Source: Comamonas granuli NBRC 101663
GTDB taxonomy: Bacteria; Pseudomonadota; Gammaproteobacteria; Burkholderiales; Burkholderiaceae_C
DNA: 64,000 nt
Direction of reading: 5' to 3'
Assembly: GCF_000739995.1 (NCBI RefSeq)
Contig: NZ_BBJX01000004.1
Coordinates: 62,001-126,000, forward strand
Below are positions 20,054-28,957 of this stretch, piece by piece. Within the stretch, counting starts at the first letter, position 1, and each line of letters begins with the position of its first letter. The notes beneath the pieces are model-generated. The model made no database searches and was not told the origin of the DNA. It saw only the letters and a list, made by a program, of their open reading frames with translations. A program made the position numbers and the translations under genes.

Positions 20054-20824
20054 ATGAGCGACGTCATCCTCGAAACCACCCACCTGACCAAAGAATTCAA
20101 AGGATTCACCGCGGTCAGCGACGTGAACCTGACCGTGCGCCGGGGCTCCATCCACGCACTGATCGGCCCCAATGGCGCCGGCAAGACGACTTGCTTCAAC
20201 CTGCTGACCAAGTTCCTGGAGCCTACGTCGGGCACCATCCGCTTCAACGGTCAGGACATCACGCGTGAGCAGCCCGCGCAGATCGCGCGCCGCGGTGTGA
20301 TCCGCTCGTTCCAGATCTCGGCCGTGTTCCCGCACCTCACGCTGCTGGAGAACGTGCGCCTGGGCCTGCAGCGCAAGCTGGGCACCTCGTTCCATTTCTG
20401 GCGCAGTGAAAAATCGCTCAACCAGTTGAACGAGCGCGCGCGCCAACTGCTGGCCGAAGTGGGCCTGCAGGACCTGGCGGACGAAGTCACCGTGAACCTG
20501 CCCTACGGCCGCAAACGCGCGCTGGAGATCGCCACCACCCTGGCCATGGAGCCCGAGCTGATGCTGCTCGACGAGCCCACGCAGGGCATGGGCCACGAAG
20601 ACGTGGACCGCGTCACGCAGCTCATCAAGAAAGTGTCGGCGGGCCGCACCATCCTGATGGTGGAGCACAACATGAAGGTCATCTCGACCATTGCCGACCG
20701 CATCACCGTGCTGCAGCGTGGCGCCGTGCTCGCCGAAGGGCCCTACGAAGAAGTCTCGAACAACCCGCAAGTCATGGAAGCCTACATGGGAACGACCGAC
20801 GGCCAACTGCAGGGAGCGCACTGA
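20054..20824 (+). CDS. Branched-chain amino acid-type ABC transporter ATPase, LivG family
   Basis: 256-residue ATPase of a high-affinity amino-acid (HAAT) importer. Walker A GPNGAGKT is at residues 38-45, the family signature reads NLPYGRKRALEIA, and Walker B is LMLLDEPTQGM. The C-terminal MVEHNMKVISTIADRITVLQRG is typical of LivG. First gene of a five-gene operon with livF (one base after its stop), a binding protein and two permeases. The substrate may be a branched-chain amino acid, but this family also carries urea, amides and aromatic acids, so the name is generic. Confidence 0.9.
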   Translation: MSDVILETTHLTKEFKGFTAVSDVNLTVRRGSIHALIGPNGAGKTTCFNLLTKFLEPTSGTIRFNGQDITREQPAQIARRGVIRSFQISAVFPHLTLLENVRLGLQRKLGTSFHFWRSEKSLNQLNERARQLLAEVGLQDLADEVTVNLPYGRKRALEIATTLAMEPELMLLDEPTQGMGHEDVDRVTQLIKKVSAGRTILMVEHNMKVISTIADRITVLQRGAVLAEGPYEEVSNNPQVMEAYMGTTDGQLQGAH

Positions 20825-20825
20825 G

Positions 20826-21539
20826 ATGGCCGCAACGCCTGCACTGGAAATCCGCAACCTCGAAGCCTGGTATGGCGAATCGCATGTGCTGCATGGCGTG
20901 GACATGGTCGTGCAGCCGGGCGAGGTCGTCACCCTGCTCGGGCGCAACGGCGCGGGCCGCACGTCCACGCTGCGCGCCATCATGGGCCTCACGGGTTCGC
21001 GCAAAGGCTCGGTGAAGATCAACGGCGTGGAGACCATCCACCTGCCCACGCACCGCATCGCCCACCTGGGCGTGGGCTATTGCCCCGAAGAGCGCGGCAT
21101 CTTCTCCAGCCTGTCCTGCGAGGAGAACCTGCTGCTGCCGCCCGTGCTCAAGACGGGGCAGGCGGGCATGTCGGTGCAGGAGATCTACGCCATGTTCCCC
21201 AACCTGGCCGAGCGCAAGAACAGCCAGGGCACGCGCCTGTCGGGCGGTGAGCAGCAGATGCTGGCCGTGGCCCGCATCCTGCGCACGGGTGCCAACCTGC
21301 TGTTGCTCGACGAGATCTCCGAAGGCCTGGCACCCGTCATCGTGCAGGCGCTCGCCCGCATGATCACCATGCTGCGCCAGAAGGGCTACACGGTGGTGAT
21401 GGTGGAGCAGAACTTCCGCTTCGCCGCGCCGCTGGCCGACCGCTTCTACGTGATGGAGCACGGGCGCATCGTGGAGCAATTCGGTGCCGCCGAGCTCGAG
21501 GCGAAGATGCCCGTGCTCAACCAGTTGCTGGGTGTCTGA
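20826..21539 (+). CDS. Branched-chain amino acid-type ABC transporter ATPase, LivF family (Walker A Lys replaced by Arg)
   Basis: 237-residue partner of the LivG-type ATPase. Signature RLSGGEQQMLAVARIL and the LivF-typical PEERGIFSSLSCEENL are clear. The P-loop reads GRNGAGRT (residues 39-46), with Arg45 where nearly all ABC ATPases have Lys, and Walker B is LLLLDEISEGLAP with Ile instead of Pro. I recall the same GAGRT loop in some Burkholderiales LivF proteins, so this is probably a lineage feature and not an error. One ATP site of the heterodimer may be catalytically weak. ATG 20826 follows the preceding stop by one base. Confidence 0.9.
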   Translation: MAATPALEIRNLEAWYGESHVLHGVDMVVQPGEVVTLLGRNGAGRTSTLRAIMGLTGSRKGSVKINGVETIHLPTHRIAHLGVGYCPEERGIFSSLSCEENLLLPPVLKTGQAGMSVQEIYAMFPNLAERKNSQGTRLSGGEQQMLAVARILRTGANLLLLDEISEGLAPVIVQALARMITMLRQKGYTVVMVEQNFRFAAPLADRFYVMEHGRIVEQFGAAELEAKMPVLNQLLGV

Positions 21540-21592
21540 CCCCCGGCGTTTTTTTCATCGACGGATTTTCGACCCTCAACAAGGAGACAAAC

Positions 21593-22795
21593 ATGAGCCG
21601 TAAACTCAAAACCCTGGCAGCCGCATTGGGCGCCGCTGGCCTTTGCCTGGGCGCCGTGCAGGCGCAGGCGCAGGACAAGGTGAAGATCGGCTTCATCACC
21701 GACATGTCGAGCCTGTACGCCGACGTGGACGGCAAGAACGGCGCCATGGCCATCCAGATGGCTATCGATGACTTCGGCGGCAAGGTGCTGGGCAAGCCCA
21801 TCGAGCTGGTCTCGGCCGACCACCAGAACAAGGCCGACATCGCTGCCAGCAAGGCGCGCGAGTGGATCGACACCCAGGGCCTGACCATGCTCTTTGGCGG
21901 CACGAACTCGGGTACCGCCCTGGCCATGGCCAAGATTGCCGACGAGAAGAAGCGCGTGTTCATGGTCAACGGTGCGGGCTCCTCGGCCCTGACCAACGAC
22001 CAGTGCACGCCCTACACCGTGCACTATGCCTATGACACCGTGGCCCTGGCCAAGGGCACGGCCGGCGCCCTCGTCAAGCAGGGCAATAAGGACTGGTTCT
22101 TCCTGACGGCCGACTACGCCTTCGGTGCGGCGCTGGAGTCCGATGCGGCCCGGGTGGTCAAGGAAAACGGCGGGCGCGTGATCGGTTCGGTCAAGCACCC
22201 GCTCAATGCCACGGACTTCTCCTCCTTCCTGCTGCAGGCGCAGAACTCCAAGGCCCAGGTTCTGGGCCTGGCGAACGCGGGCGGTGACACCATCAACGCC
22301 ATCAAGGCCGCCAAGGAATTCGGCATCAACAAGAGCATGAAGATGGTGGGCCTGCTCGTCTTCGTGACCGATGTGCACAGCCTGGGCCTGAAGAACACCG
22401 AAGGCCTGCAACTGACCACGAGCTGGGACTGGAACCTGAACGACAAGACGCGCGCGTTCGGCCACAAGTTCTTCGCCAAGGCCAAGCGCATGCCCACCGA
22501 CATCCAGGCGGCCAACTACTCGGCCACCATGACCTACCTGAAGGCGGTGCAGGCCGCAGGCACCACCGATGCCGACAAGGTCATGGCCAAGCTCAAGTCC
22601 ACGCCCGTGGACGACTTCTACGCCAAGGGCCAGATCCGCCAGGATGGCCGCTTCGTGCACGACATGTACCTGGTGCAGGTCAAGTCGCCCGCCGAGTCCA
22701 AGGAGCCGTGGGACTACTACAAGGTCGTCGCCAAGCTCCCTGGCGAGCAGGTCTATACCACCAAGGCCGAGAGCAAGTGCGCCCTCTGGAAGTGA
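21593..22795 (+). CDS. ABC transporter periplasmic binding protein (LivK/HAAT type)
   Basis: 400-residue periplasmic solute receptor. A Sec signal peptide is evident (MSRKLK, then a hydrophobic Ala/Leu-rich core, cleavage near AQAQAQ-DKVKIG, about residue 24). The mature part begins KVKIGFITDMSSLYADVDG, typical of type I binding proteins of the leucine/amide family. A strong ribosome site (AAGGAGACAAAC) lies just before ATG 21593. It sits between the ATPase and permease genes and is followed by a strong hairpin, which would fit higher expression of the receptor than of the permeases. Confidence 0.9.
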   Translation: MSRKLKTLAAALGAAGLCLGAVQAQAQDKVKIGFITDMSSLYADVDGKNGAMAIQMAIDDFGGKVLGKPIELVSADHQNKADIAASKAREWIDTQGLTMLFGGTNSGTALAMAKIADEKKRVFMVNGAGSSALTNDQCTPYTVHYAYDTVALAKGTAGALVKQGNKDWFFLTADYAFGAALESDAARVVKENGGRVIGSVKHPLNATDFSSFLLQAQNSKAQVLGLANAGGDTINAIKAAKEFGINKSMKMVGLLVFVTDVHSLGLKNTEGLQLTTSWDWNLNDKTRAFGHKFFAKAKRMPTDIQAANYSATMTYLKAVQAAGTTDADKVMAKLKSTPVDDFYAKGQIRQDGRFVHDMYLVQVKSPAESKEPWDYYKVVAKLPGEQVYTTKAESKCALWK

Positions 22796-22803
22796 TGGCC
22801 CGC

Positions 22804-22828
22804 CCCCGCCCGGAGACCCCGGGCGGGG
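22804..22828 (+). other. Strong GC hairpin between binding-protein and permease genes
   Basis: CCCCGCCCGG and CCGGGCGGGG form a perfect 10-bp stem around the loop AGACC, nine bases after the binding-protein stop. No T run follows, so it is not a classic terminator. Such hairpins often stabilise the upstream message or act as a pause or partial terminator. Confidence 0.55.
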
Positions 22829-22878
22829 TGTGAGCCGCGGCTTCCCTGGATCCCTCCCTCCACCTACCCATTTTTGCA

Positions 22879-23763
22879 ATGGAAATCTTCGGTGTCTCCC
22901 TGCCGGCCATGCTGAGCCAGCTCCTGCTGGGGCTGGTCAACGGCTCGTTCTACGCCATCCTCAGCCTGGGCCTGGCCGTGATCTTCGGCCTGCTCAACGT
23001 CATCAATTTTGCGCACGGCGCGCTGTTCATGCTGGGGGCCGTGCTCACCTGGATGGCCATGAGCTACTTCGGCATCAGCTACTGGGTGATGCTGGTGGCC
23101 GCGCCGCTGGTGGTGGGGGCGTTCGGCGTGCTCATCGAGCGCCTGCTGCTGCGCTGGATCTACAAGCTGGACCATCTCTACGGCCTGCTGCTCACGCTGG
23201 GCCTGACCCTGCTCATCGAGGGCATCTTCCGTTCCATCTACGGCGTCTCGGGCCTGGGCTACGACACGCCTGAGCTGCTGGAGGGCGCGACCAGCCTGGG
23301 CTTCATGATCATGCCCAACTACCGCGCCTGGGTGGTGGTGGCCTCCATCGTCGTGTGCATCGCCACCTGGTACGTGATCGAAAAGACCAAGCTCGGCGCC
23401 TACCTGCGCGCCGGCACCGAGAACCCGCGCCTGGTCGAGGCCTTCGGCGTCAACGTGCCCGTGATGATCACGCTCACCTACGCCTTCGGCGCCGCGCTCG
23501 CGGCCTTTGCCGGCGTGCTCGCCGCGCCCGTCTACCAGGTCACGCCGCTCATGGGCCAGAACCTCATCATCGTGGTGTTCGCCGTGGTGGTGATCGGCGG
23601 CATGGGCTCCATCATGGGCTCCATCCTCACCGGCCTGGGCCTGGGCGTGATCGAGGGGTTCACCAAGGTGTTCTACCCCGAGGCCTCGTCCACCGTGGTG
23701 TTCGTCATCATGGCCATCGTTCTTCTCATCCGCCCCGCCGGCTTGTTCGGCAAGGAAAAGTAA
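22879..23763 (+). CDS. Branched-chain amino acid-type ABC transporter permease, LivH family
   Basis: 294-residue inner-membrane permease with about eight hydrophobic helices. The N-terminal LLLGLVNGSFYAILSLGLAVIFGLLNVINFAHG is diagnostic of LivH. The coupling-loop region AGTENPRLVEAFGVNV and the GGMGSIMGSILTGLGLGVIEG stretch near the C-terminus contact the ATPases. Works with the adjacent LivM-type permease to form the translocation path. Confidence 0.92.
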   Translation: MEIFGVSLPAMLSQLLLGLVNGSFYAILSLGLAVIFGLLNVINFAHGALFMLGAVLTWMAMSYFGISYWVMLVAAPLVVGAFGVLIERLLLRWIYKLDHLYGLLLTLGLTLLIEGIFRSIYGVSGLGYDTPELLEGATSLGFMIMPNYRAWVVVASIVVCIATWYVIEKTKLGAYLRAGTENPRLVEAFGVNVPVMITLTYAFGAALAAFAGVLAAPVYQVTPLMGQNLIIVVFAVVVIGGMGSIMGSILTGLGLGVIEGFTKVFYPEASSTVVFVIMAIVLLIRPAGLFGKEK

Positions 23764-23782
23764 AGCCGCAGGGGTGACGCAC

Positions 23783-24790
23783 ATGAATTCCAAGAAAATC
23801 GCACCTTTGGGCTACGGCCTGCTGCTGCTGGGCCTGGTGGCCGCACCCTTCCTCGGCGCCTATCCGGTGTTCGTGATGAAGCTGCTGTGCTTCGCGCTGT
23901 TCGCCTCGGCCTTCAACCTGCTGCTGGGCTACACGGGCCTGCTGTCCTTCGGCCATGCGGCCTTCCTGGGCGGCGCGGCCTACGTCACGGGCCATGTGGT
24001 CAAGGTCTGGGGCGCCACGCCCGAGTTGGGCCTGCTCGCCGGCCTGCTCAGCGGTGCGCTGCTCGGGCTGGTGATGGGCTGGTTCACCATCCGCCGCCAG
24101 GGCATCTACGCCACCATGATCACGCTTGCGCTGGCGCAGATGCTGTTCTTCGCCGCGCTGCAGATGCCCTTCACGGGCGGCGAGGACGGGCTGCAGGGCG
24201 TGCCGCGCGGCAAGCTGTTCGGCCTGCTGGACCTCTCCAGCGACCTCACCATGTACTACGTCTGCCTGGTGGTGGTAGTGGTGGCCTTTCTGCTCATCGT
24301 GCGCACCATCCATTCGCCCTTCGGCCAGGTGCTCAAGGGCATCAAGGAGAACGAGCCGCGCGCCACCTCGCTGGGCTACGACACCAACCGCTTCAAGCTG
24401 CTGGCCTTCGTGATCTCGGCGGCCATCGCCGGGCTGGCCGGTGCGCTCAAGACCCTGGTGCTGGGCTTTGCCACGCTCTCGGACGTGCACTGGAGCGCCT
24501 CGGGCCATGTGGTGCTGATGACGCTGGTGGGCGGCATGGGCACGCTCAGCGGCCCGCTGGTGGGCGCGGCCGTGGTGGTGGCGCTGGAGAACAAGATCGG
24601 CGAGCTGGGCACCCTGCTGGCCCAGCTCACCACGGTGGACTGGTTCAACTCCCTGGGCGAGTCGGTCACCATCGTCACGGGCCTGATCTTCGTGGTCTGC
24701 GTGCTGGCCTTCCGCCGCGGCATCATGGGCGAGCTCATCGCCTGGATGGATCGCCGCCGCACGGGCGGCGGGGACGGCGGCGCGCATTGA
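23783..24790 (+). CDS. Branched-chain amino acid-type ABC transporter permease, LivM family
   Basis: 335-residue permease. Recognised by SAFNLLLGYTGLLSFGHAAFLGGAAY, RRQGIYATMITLALAQMLFF and KENEPRATSLGYDTNRFKLLAF. ATG 23783 is chosen over an in-frame GTG three codons upstream because it gives the usual N-terminus. Last gene of the operon, followed by a repeat and then a strong terminator. Confidence 0.92.
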   Translation: MNSKKIAPLGYGLLLLGLVAAPFLGAYPVFVMKLLCFALFASAFNLLLGYTGLLSFGHAAFLGGAAYVTGHVVKVWGATPELGLLAGLLSGALLGLVMGWFTIRRQGIYATMITLALAQMLFFAALQMPFTGGEDGLQGVPRGKLFGLLDLSSDLTMYYVCLVVVVVAFLLIVRTIHSPFGQVLKGIKENEPRATSLGYDTNRFKLLAFVISAAIAGLAGALKTLVLGFATLSDVHWSASGHVVLMTLVGGMGTLSGPLVGAAVVVALENKIGELGTLLAQLTTVDWFNSLGESVTIVTGLIFVVCVLAFRRGIMGELIAWMDRRRTGGGDGGAH

Positions 24791-24832
24791 GCGCGCGCCG
24801 CATGCCTGGCACCGGCGCCCCGGTGCTTTTAT

Positions 24833-24926
24833 TTTGATAGCTGGCAGCGCTTGATTGAAGCCGGTTTCAAGTACAAAAATACTTGAAAACAACTAAAAAC
24901 AAGCGCGAGAAGCTCCTGAAAATATA
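24833..24926 (+). repeat. Dispersed hairpin repeat, copy 2 (two opposed arms)
   Basis: Contains a forward arm (TTTTGATAGCTGGCAGCGCTTG) and, about 40 bases on, an inverted arm (CAAGCGCGAGAAGCTCC). It looks like an expanded or double version of the repeat seen elsewhere. AT-rich compared with its surroundings. Lies between livM and the terminator. Confidence 0.5.
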
Positions 24927-24927
24927 G

Positions 24928-24962
24928 CGCCCCAGCCCCACGGCTGGGGCGTCTTGTTTTTC
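24928..24962 (+). terminator. Rho-independent terminator of the liv-type operon
   Basis: CGCCCCAGCC/GGCTGGGGCG makes a perfect 10-bp stem with a CCAC loop, followed by TCTTGTTTTT. Sits between two convergent genes. The opposite side (CTATATTTT when read on the minus strand) is moderately T-rich, so it may work in both directions. Confidence 0.85.
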
Positions 24963-24976
24963 CCTGCTGCCCGTGC

Positions 24977-26059
24977 TCAGGCCAGCAGGGCCGCCAGGCG
25001 CGCGTGCGCCGCGGTGCAGTCGCCCATGCAGCGCTGCACCCAGGCGTCGTCATGGTAGGTGGGCAGGTAGCGCTCGCCCGCGTCGCACAGCAGCGAGAGG
25101 ATGGAGCCCTGCTGCCCCTGCGCGCGCATCTCCTGCGCCAGCCGCAGCATGGCGACGAAGTTGGTGCCCGTGGACGGGCCCACGCGCCGCCCCAGCAGAG
25201 CGGAGAGCGCGCGCATGGCGGCGATGGAGTCGTCGTCGGCCACTTCCTCCATGCGGTCCACCAGCGTGCGGATGAAGCTCGGCTCCACGCGTGGGCGGCC
25301 TATGCCCTCGATGCGCGAGCCCGGCGCGGTGAGCGCCGCGTCGCCCGTGCGGTGGTAGGCGGCGAACACCGAGCCCGCCGGGTCGGCCACGCAGACCTGC
25401 GTGGCGTGGCGCTGGTAGCGCACGTAGCGGCCGATGGTGGCGCTGGTGCCGCCCGTGCCCGCGCCCACCACGATCCAGCGCGGCACCGGGTGGCGCTCGC
25501 GCTGCATCTGCGTGAACATGCTCTCGGCGATATTGTTGTTGCCGCGCCAGTCGGTGGCGCGCTCGGCGTAGGTGAACTGGTCCATGTAGTGCCCGCCGGT
25601 CTCCACCGCGATGGCGCGCGCCGCGTCGTACACCGCGCCCGCGCTGTCCACGAAATGGCAGCGCCCGCCATGGAACTCGATCTGCGCCACCTTCTCGGGC
25701 GAGGTGCTGCGCGGCATCACCGCCACGAATGGCAGGCCCAGCAGACGCGCGAAGTAGGCCTCGCTCACGGCGGTGGAGCCGCTCGATGCCTCGACGATGG
25801 TGGAGCCCTCGCGCACCCAGCCGTTGCACAGCGCGTACAGGAACAGCGAGCGCGCCAGCCGGTGCTTGAGGCTGCCCGTGGGGTGGGTGGACTCGTCCTT
25901 GAGGTACAGGTCGATGCCGGCGCGGGCGAAGGCGGGCAGCGGCAGCGGGATCAGGTGCGTGTCGGCGCTGCGCTGGTAGTCGGCCTCGATGCGGGCGATG
26001 GCCTCGTGCAGCCAGGCGCCGCTGGATACGGCAGGGGGGGCGGTGTGCATGGCCTGCAT
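24977..26059 (-). CDS. PLP-dependent enzyme, cysteine synthase superfamily, Cds1-like (putative L-cysteine desulfhydrase)
   Basis: 360 residues, fold type II PLP enzyme. The PLP lysine is K65 in the motif [14 protein letters not shown], the substrate-binding loop is [19 protein letters not shown], and the phosphate loop is [14 protein letters not shown]. The segment [24 protein letters not shown] matches the Cds1-type cysteine desulfhydrase branch as I remember it, rather than CysK or CysM, which have different loops. Expected product chemistry is cysteine to pyruvate, ammonia and sulfide, but a cysteine or S-sulfocysteine synthase role cannot be excluded. A single gene, convergent with the liv-type operon and divergent from hsp20. 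Confidence 0.7.
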   Translation of the reverse strand: MQAMHTAPPAVSSGAWLHEAIARIEADYQRSADTHLIPLPLPAFARAGIDLYLKDESTHPTGSLKHRLARSLFLYALCNGWVREGSTIVEASSGSTAVSEAYFARLLGLPFVAVMPRSTSPEKVAQIEFHGGRCHFVDSAGAVYDAARAIAVETGGHYMDQFTYAERATDWRGNNNIAESMFTQMQRERHPVPRWIVVGAGTGGTSATIGRYVRYQRHATQVCVADPAGSVFAAYHRTGDAALTAPGSRIEGIGRPRVEPSFIRTLVDRMEEVADDDSIAAMRALSALLGRRVGPSTGTNFVAMLRLAQEMRAQGQQGSILSLLCDAGERYLPTYHDDAWVQRCMGDCTAAHARLAALLA

Positions 26060-26171
26060 TGTCGTGCAGGGCCGGGGGCTCTTGAAGTTTGCGGTGGCGG
26101 GCGCATACTAAAAAACGGGCTTGGCGCTGCCCGGCCCCGTGTTCCACCCCCCCACTTCAAGGAGCTTGATC

Positions 26172-26600
26172 ATGAACTCTCTGGTGTCCCGCGCAAGCCT
26201 GTTCGACGATTTCTTCAAGGACTTCGCCCCCGGCTTTTATGTGCGCCCCCTGCATGGCGACAACCTGCCCGCGCCCTCGCAGATCAAGGTGGATGTCAAG
26301 GAAACCGACGGTGGCTACACCGTGCAGGCCGAAGTGCCCGGCGTGCCCAAGGAGGATATCCACGTGTCCATCGAAGGCAATGTGGTGAGCCTGCGCGCCG
26401 AAGTGCGCCAGATGGACCAGAAGACCGAGGGCGAAAAGGTGCTGCGCTCCGAGCGCTACTACGGCTCGGTGGCGCGGAGCTTTCAGCTCCCCGCCGAGAT
26501 CGACGCTGCCCAGGCCAAGGCCCGCTATGACAACGGCGTGCTGACCCTCACCCTGCCCAAGAAGACGGGCAACAGCTCCCAGCGGCTGAGCATCGAGTGA
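26172..26600 (+). CDS. Small heat shock protein, Hsp20/alpha-crystallin family
   Basis: 142-residue ATP-independent holdase chaperone. A short N-terminal arm (FDDFFKDFAPGFYV) precedes the alpha-crystallin domain from about residue 38. That domain includes VQAEVPGVPKEDIHVSIEGNVV, RSERYYGSVARSFQLP and the G-V-L motif YDNGVLTLTLPKK. The tail is short. ATG 26172 has a good ribosome site (AAGGAGC); the longer in-frame reading upstream has none. No heat-shock promoter or ROSE-like element could be identified with confidence. Confidence 0.92.
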   Translation: MNSLVSRASLFDDFFKDFAPGFYVRPLHGDNLPAPSQIKVDVKETDGGYTVQAEVPGVPKEDIHVSIEGNVVSLRAEVRQMDQKTEGEKVLRSERYYGSVARSFQLPAEIDAAQAKARYDNGVLTLTLPKKTGNSSQRLSIE

Positions 26601-26654
26601 ACCGGGTGGGGGCGGTACCCCGGTGCCTGCGCCGCAGCCCGGCGCGGGCGTGTG

Positions 26655-27647
26655 TCAGGGCTGCTGCAGGCGTTGCAGTACGGCCTGTACCAGGTCGGCC
26701 ACGGCCGTGGGCCGGTCGCAGGCGATGGCCTGGCGCGCGGGCATGCTGCGCAGCCAGGTGATCTGGCGCTTGGCCAACTGCCGCGTGGCGGCGATGCCGC
26801 GCTCGCGCAGGCGCTGCAGGTCCAGCGGCGCACCGGCCGGGCCGTGCGCCTGCAGCTCGAGTTCCTCCCAGGCCTGGCGGTAGCCCACGCAGCGCATCGA
26901 GGGCAGGTCCGGGTGCAGGTCGCCGCGCGCACGCAGGGCGCGCACCTCGTCCACGAAACCGGCCGCCAGCATGGCGTCAAAGCGCTGGGCAATGCGTTCA
27001 TGCAGCCAGGCGCGGTCTTCCGGTTCCAAAGAAAAAAGGTCTGCAGCGCGCAAGGGGCCTGCGCTGTCAGCTCCTGATTTGATAGTGTGAAAACTCGACA
27101 GCGGGCGCCCGGAGACGTGCCACACCTCCAGCGCGCGCTGGATGCGCTGGCTGTCCGCGGGCGCCAGGCGCGCGGCGGTCTGCGGGTCCACGCGCGCCAG
27201 CTCGGCGTGCATGCCGGCCCAGCCGATGGCGGCGGCCTGCGCATCGAGCCGCGCGCGCACCGCGGGGTCGGCGGCGGGCATGTCGTCGATGCCGTGCAGC
27301 AGCGCCTTGAAGTACAGCATGGTGCCGCCCACCAGCAGCGGCAGCGCACCGCGCGCGCGGATCTCGGCGATCAGCCGCGTGGCGTCCTGCACGAACTCGG
27401 CGGCGCTGTAGGCCTGCAGCGGGTCGCGGATGTCGATCAGGTGGTGCGGCACGCAGGCGCGCTCCTGCGCCGTGGGCTTGGCCGTGCCTATGTCCATGCC
27501 GCGGTACACCAGGGCCGAATCGACGCTGATGATCTCCACCGGCACCTGCCGCCCGATGACGGCGGCCAGCGCCAGCGCGCCGGCCGTCTTGCCCGAGGCC
27601 GTGGGGCCGGCCAGGGCGATGGCGGGGAGCGGGGCAGGGCGGCTCAT
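26655..27647 (-). CDS. miaA: tRNA dimethylallyltransferase
   Basis: Adds the dimethylallyl group to A37 of tRNAs reading UNN codons. 330 residues. The P-loop GPTASGKT is at residues 14-21, the substrate motif [18 protein letters not shown] follows, then HHLIDIRDP and the C-terminal [12 protein letters not shown]. Residues about 188-207 ([19 protein letters not shown]) are encoded by a degenerate copy of the dispersed repeat. The region is a variable loop in this family, so function is probably kept. It lies 32 bases after the PilU-like gene on the same strand, suggesting cotranscription; in many proteobacteria miaA follows mutL instead, and mutL is about 4 kb away here. Confidence 0.95.
   Translation of the reverse strand: MSRPAPLPAIALAGPTASGKTAGALALAAVIGRQVPVEIISVDSALVYRGMDIGTAKPTAQERACVPHHLIDIRDPLQAYSAAEFVQDATRLIAEIRARGALPLLVGGTMLYFKALLHGIDDMPAADPAVRARLDAQAAAIGWAGMHAELARVDPQTAARLAPADSQRIQRALEVWHVSGRPLSSFHTIKSGADSAGPLRAADLFSLEPEDRAWLHERIAQRFDAMLAAGFVDEVRALRARGDLHPDLPSMRCVGYRQAWEELELQAHGPAGAPLDLQRLRERGIAATRQLAKRQITWLRSMPARQAIACDRPTAVADLVQAVLQRLQQP
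27028..27085 (-). repeat. Dispersed hairpin repeat, copy 3, inside miaA
   Basis: Read on the minus strand it runs TCAAATCAGGAGCTGACAGC, then two GC-rich arms, then GCAGACCTTTTTTC. It lines up with the mutL copy (TCAAATTTCATAGCTGCCTG ... ACAGGCCTTTTTTG). More diverged than the others. It lies wholly inside the miaA coding sequence. Confidence 0.5.
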
Positions 27648-27679
27648 GGGGGCGGTGCGTGCCGGGGCCGGGCGGCCGC

Positions 27680-28813
27680 TCAGGCCAGGCGCGAGGCGGC
27701 CTGGGCCGCGTGCGAGGTGTCTATGGACAGATTGCCGGTGTCGCCGGGCGACACGCCCGCGGACAGGCGGATGCGCAGCGACAGGTCGGTGCGCGAGTCG
27801 GCATTGTGCAAGGCCTCCTCCAGCGAGACGCGGCCCTCGGTGTAGAGCGTGTAGAGCGCCTGGTCAAAGGTGCACATGCCGATCTCGGTGCTGTGGCTCA
27901 TGGCCTCCTTGATGGTGGAGAACTCGCCCTTGGCGATCAGGTCGGCAATGTAGGGCGAGTTGAGCATGACTTCCACCGCGGGCACCAGCTTCTGGTGCAG
28001 CCCGGGAACCAACCGCTGCGAGACCACGCCGGCGAGGTTGAGGCTCAGGTCGATGAGCAGTTGGTGGTGCGCCTCCTGCGGGAAGAAGTTGATCACGCGC
28101 TCCATGGCCTGGTTGGCGTTGTTCGCGTGCAGCGTGGACAGGCACAGGTGGCCCGTTTCGGCGTAGGCGATGGCCTGCTTCATGGTGTTGCGGTCGCGGA
28201 TCTCGCCGATCATGATCACGTCGGGCGCCTCGCGCAAGGCGTTCTTCAGGGCTTCCTCGTAGGAGAGCGTGTCGATGCCGACCTCGCGCTGGTCCACGAC
28301 GGACTTCTTGTGCGCGTGCAGGAACTCCAGCGGGTCCTCTATGGTGAGGATGTGGCCCGTGGCATTCTCGTTGCGGTAGTTGATCATGGAGGCCAGCGTG
28401 GTGGACTTGCCCGAGCCCGTGGCGCCGGTGACCAGCACCAGGCCGCGCTTGCGCATGACGAGCCGCTCCAGAATGGGCGGCAGCCCCAGGGCCGCCAGGG
28501 GCGGGATCTTGTTCTTGATGTAGCGGATGACCATGCCCGTCTCGCCGCGCTGCACGAAGACGTTGACGCGAAAACGCCCCAGGTGCTCGGCCGAGATCGA
28601 CAGGTTCATCTCCATGCGGGCCTCGAACTCGGCGATCTGCTTCTCGTTCATCACCGCATACGCCAGTTGCTTGACCTGCCCGGGGCGCAAGGGCGGCATG
28701 GTCAGCGGGTGGGTGACGCCCTCGATCTTGAGGTTCACCGGCGCGCCTACGCTGAAAAACAGATCAGAACCGCCCTTTTCCACCAGCACATTCAAAAAGC
28801 TGAAGATTTCCAT
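27680..28813 (-). CDS. PilT/PilU family type IV pilus retraction ATPase (PilU-like, orphan)
   Basis: 377-residue hexameric secretion ATPase. An N-terminal PAS-like domain ([17 protein letters not shown]) is followed by Walker [10 protein letters not shown] (130-138), the Asp box [11 protein letters not shown], Walker [11 protein letters not shown] and the His box [11 protein letters not shown]. The C-terminal ~50 residues ([20 protein letters not shown]) are PilU-like. It is not next to a second pilT/pilU or other pilus genes here, so it may be an additional paralogue that modulates retraction. The next gene on this strand is miaA. Confidence 0.85.
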   Translation of the reverse strand: MEIFSFLNVLVEKGGSDLFFSVGAPVNLKIEGVTHPLTMPPLRPGQVKQLAYAVMNEKQIAEFEARMEMNLSISAEHLGRFRVNVFVQRGETGMVIRYIKNKIPPLAALGLPPILERLVMRKRGLVLVTGATGSGKSTTLASMINYRNENATGHILTIEDPLEFLHAHKKSVVDQREVGIDTLSYEEALKNALREAPDVIMIGEIRDRNTMKQAIAYAETGHLCLSTLHANNANQAMERVINFFPQEAHHQLLIDLSLNLAGVVSQRLVPGLHQKLVPAVEVMLNSPYIADLIAKGEFSTIKEAMSHSTEIGMCTFDQALYTLYTEGRVSLEEALHNADSRTDLSLRIRLSAGVSPGDTGNLSIDTSHAAQAASRLA

Positions 28814-28957
28814 GCCATGTTTCCATCAGTAACTCGGTGTTGCGGCGCGAAGCATACGTGAATGCCGCATGGTGGAATCGATTCCGGGGTCAAATGCCCC
28901 AGGGGCCGATCGGAAACCCGCCCCGGCCGGGCCAGGGCGCCAGCGCGCCCGCCCGCC

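Noticed and set aside
26601-26654. Possible terminator between hsp20 and miaA
   Set aside because: Only short imperfect GC stems with no T run on either strand are seen.
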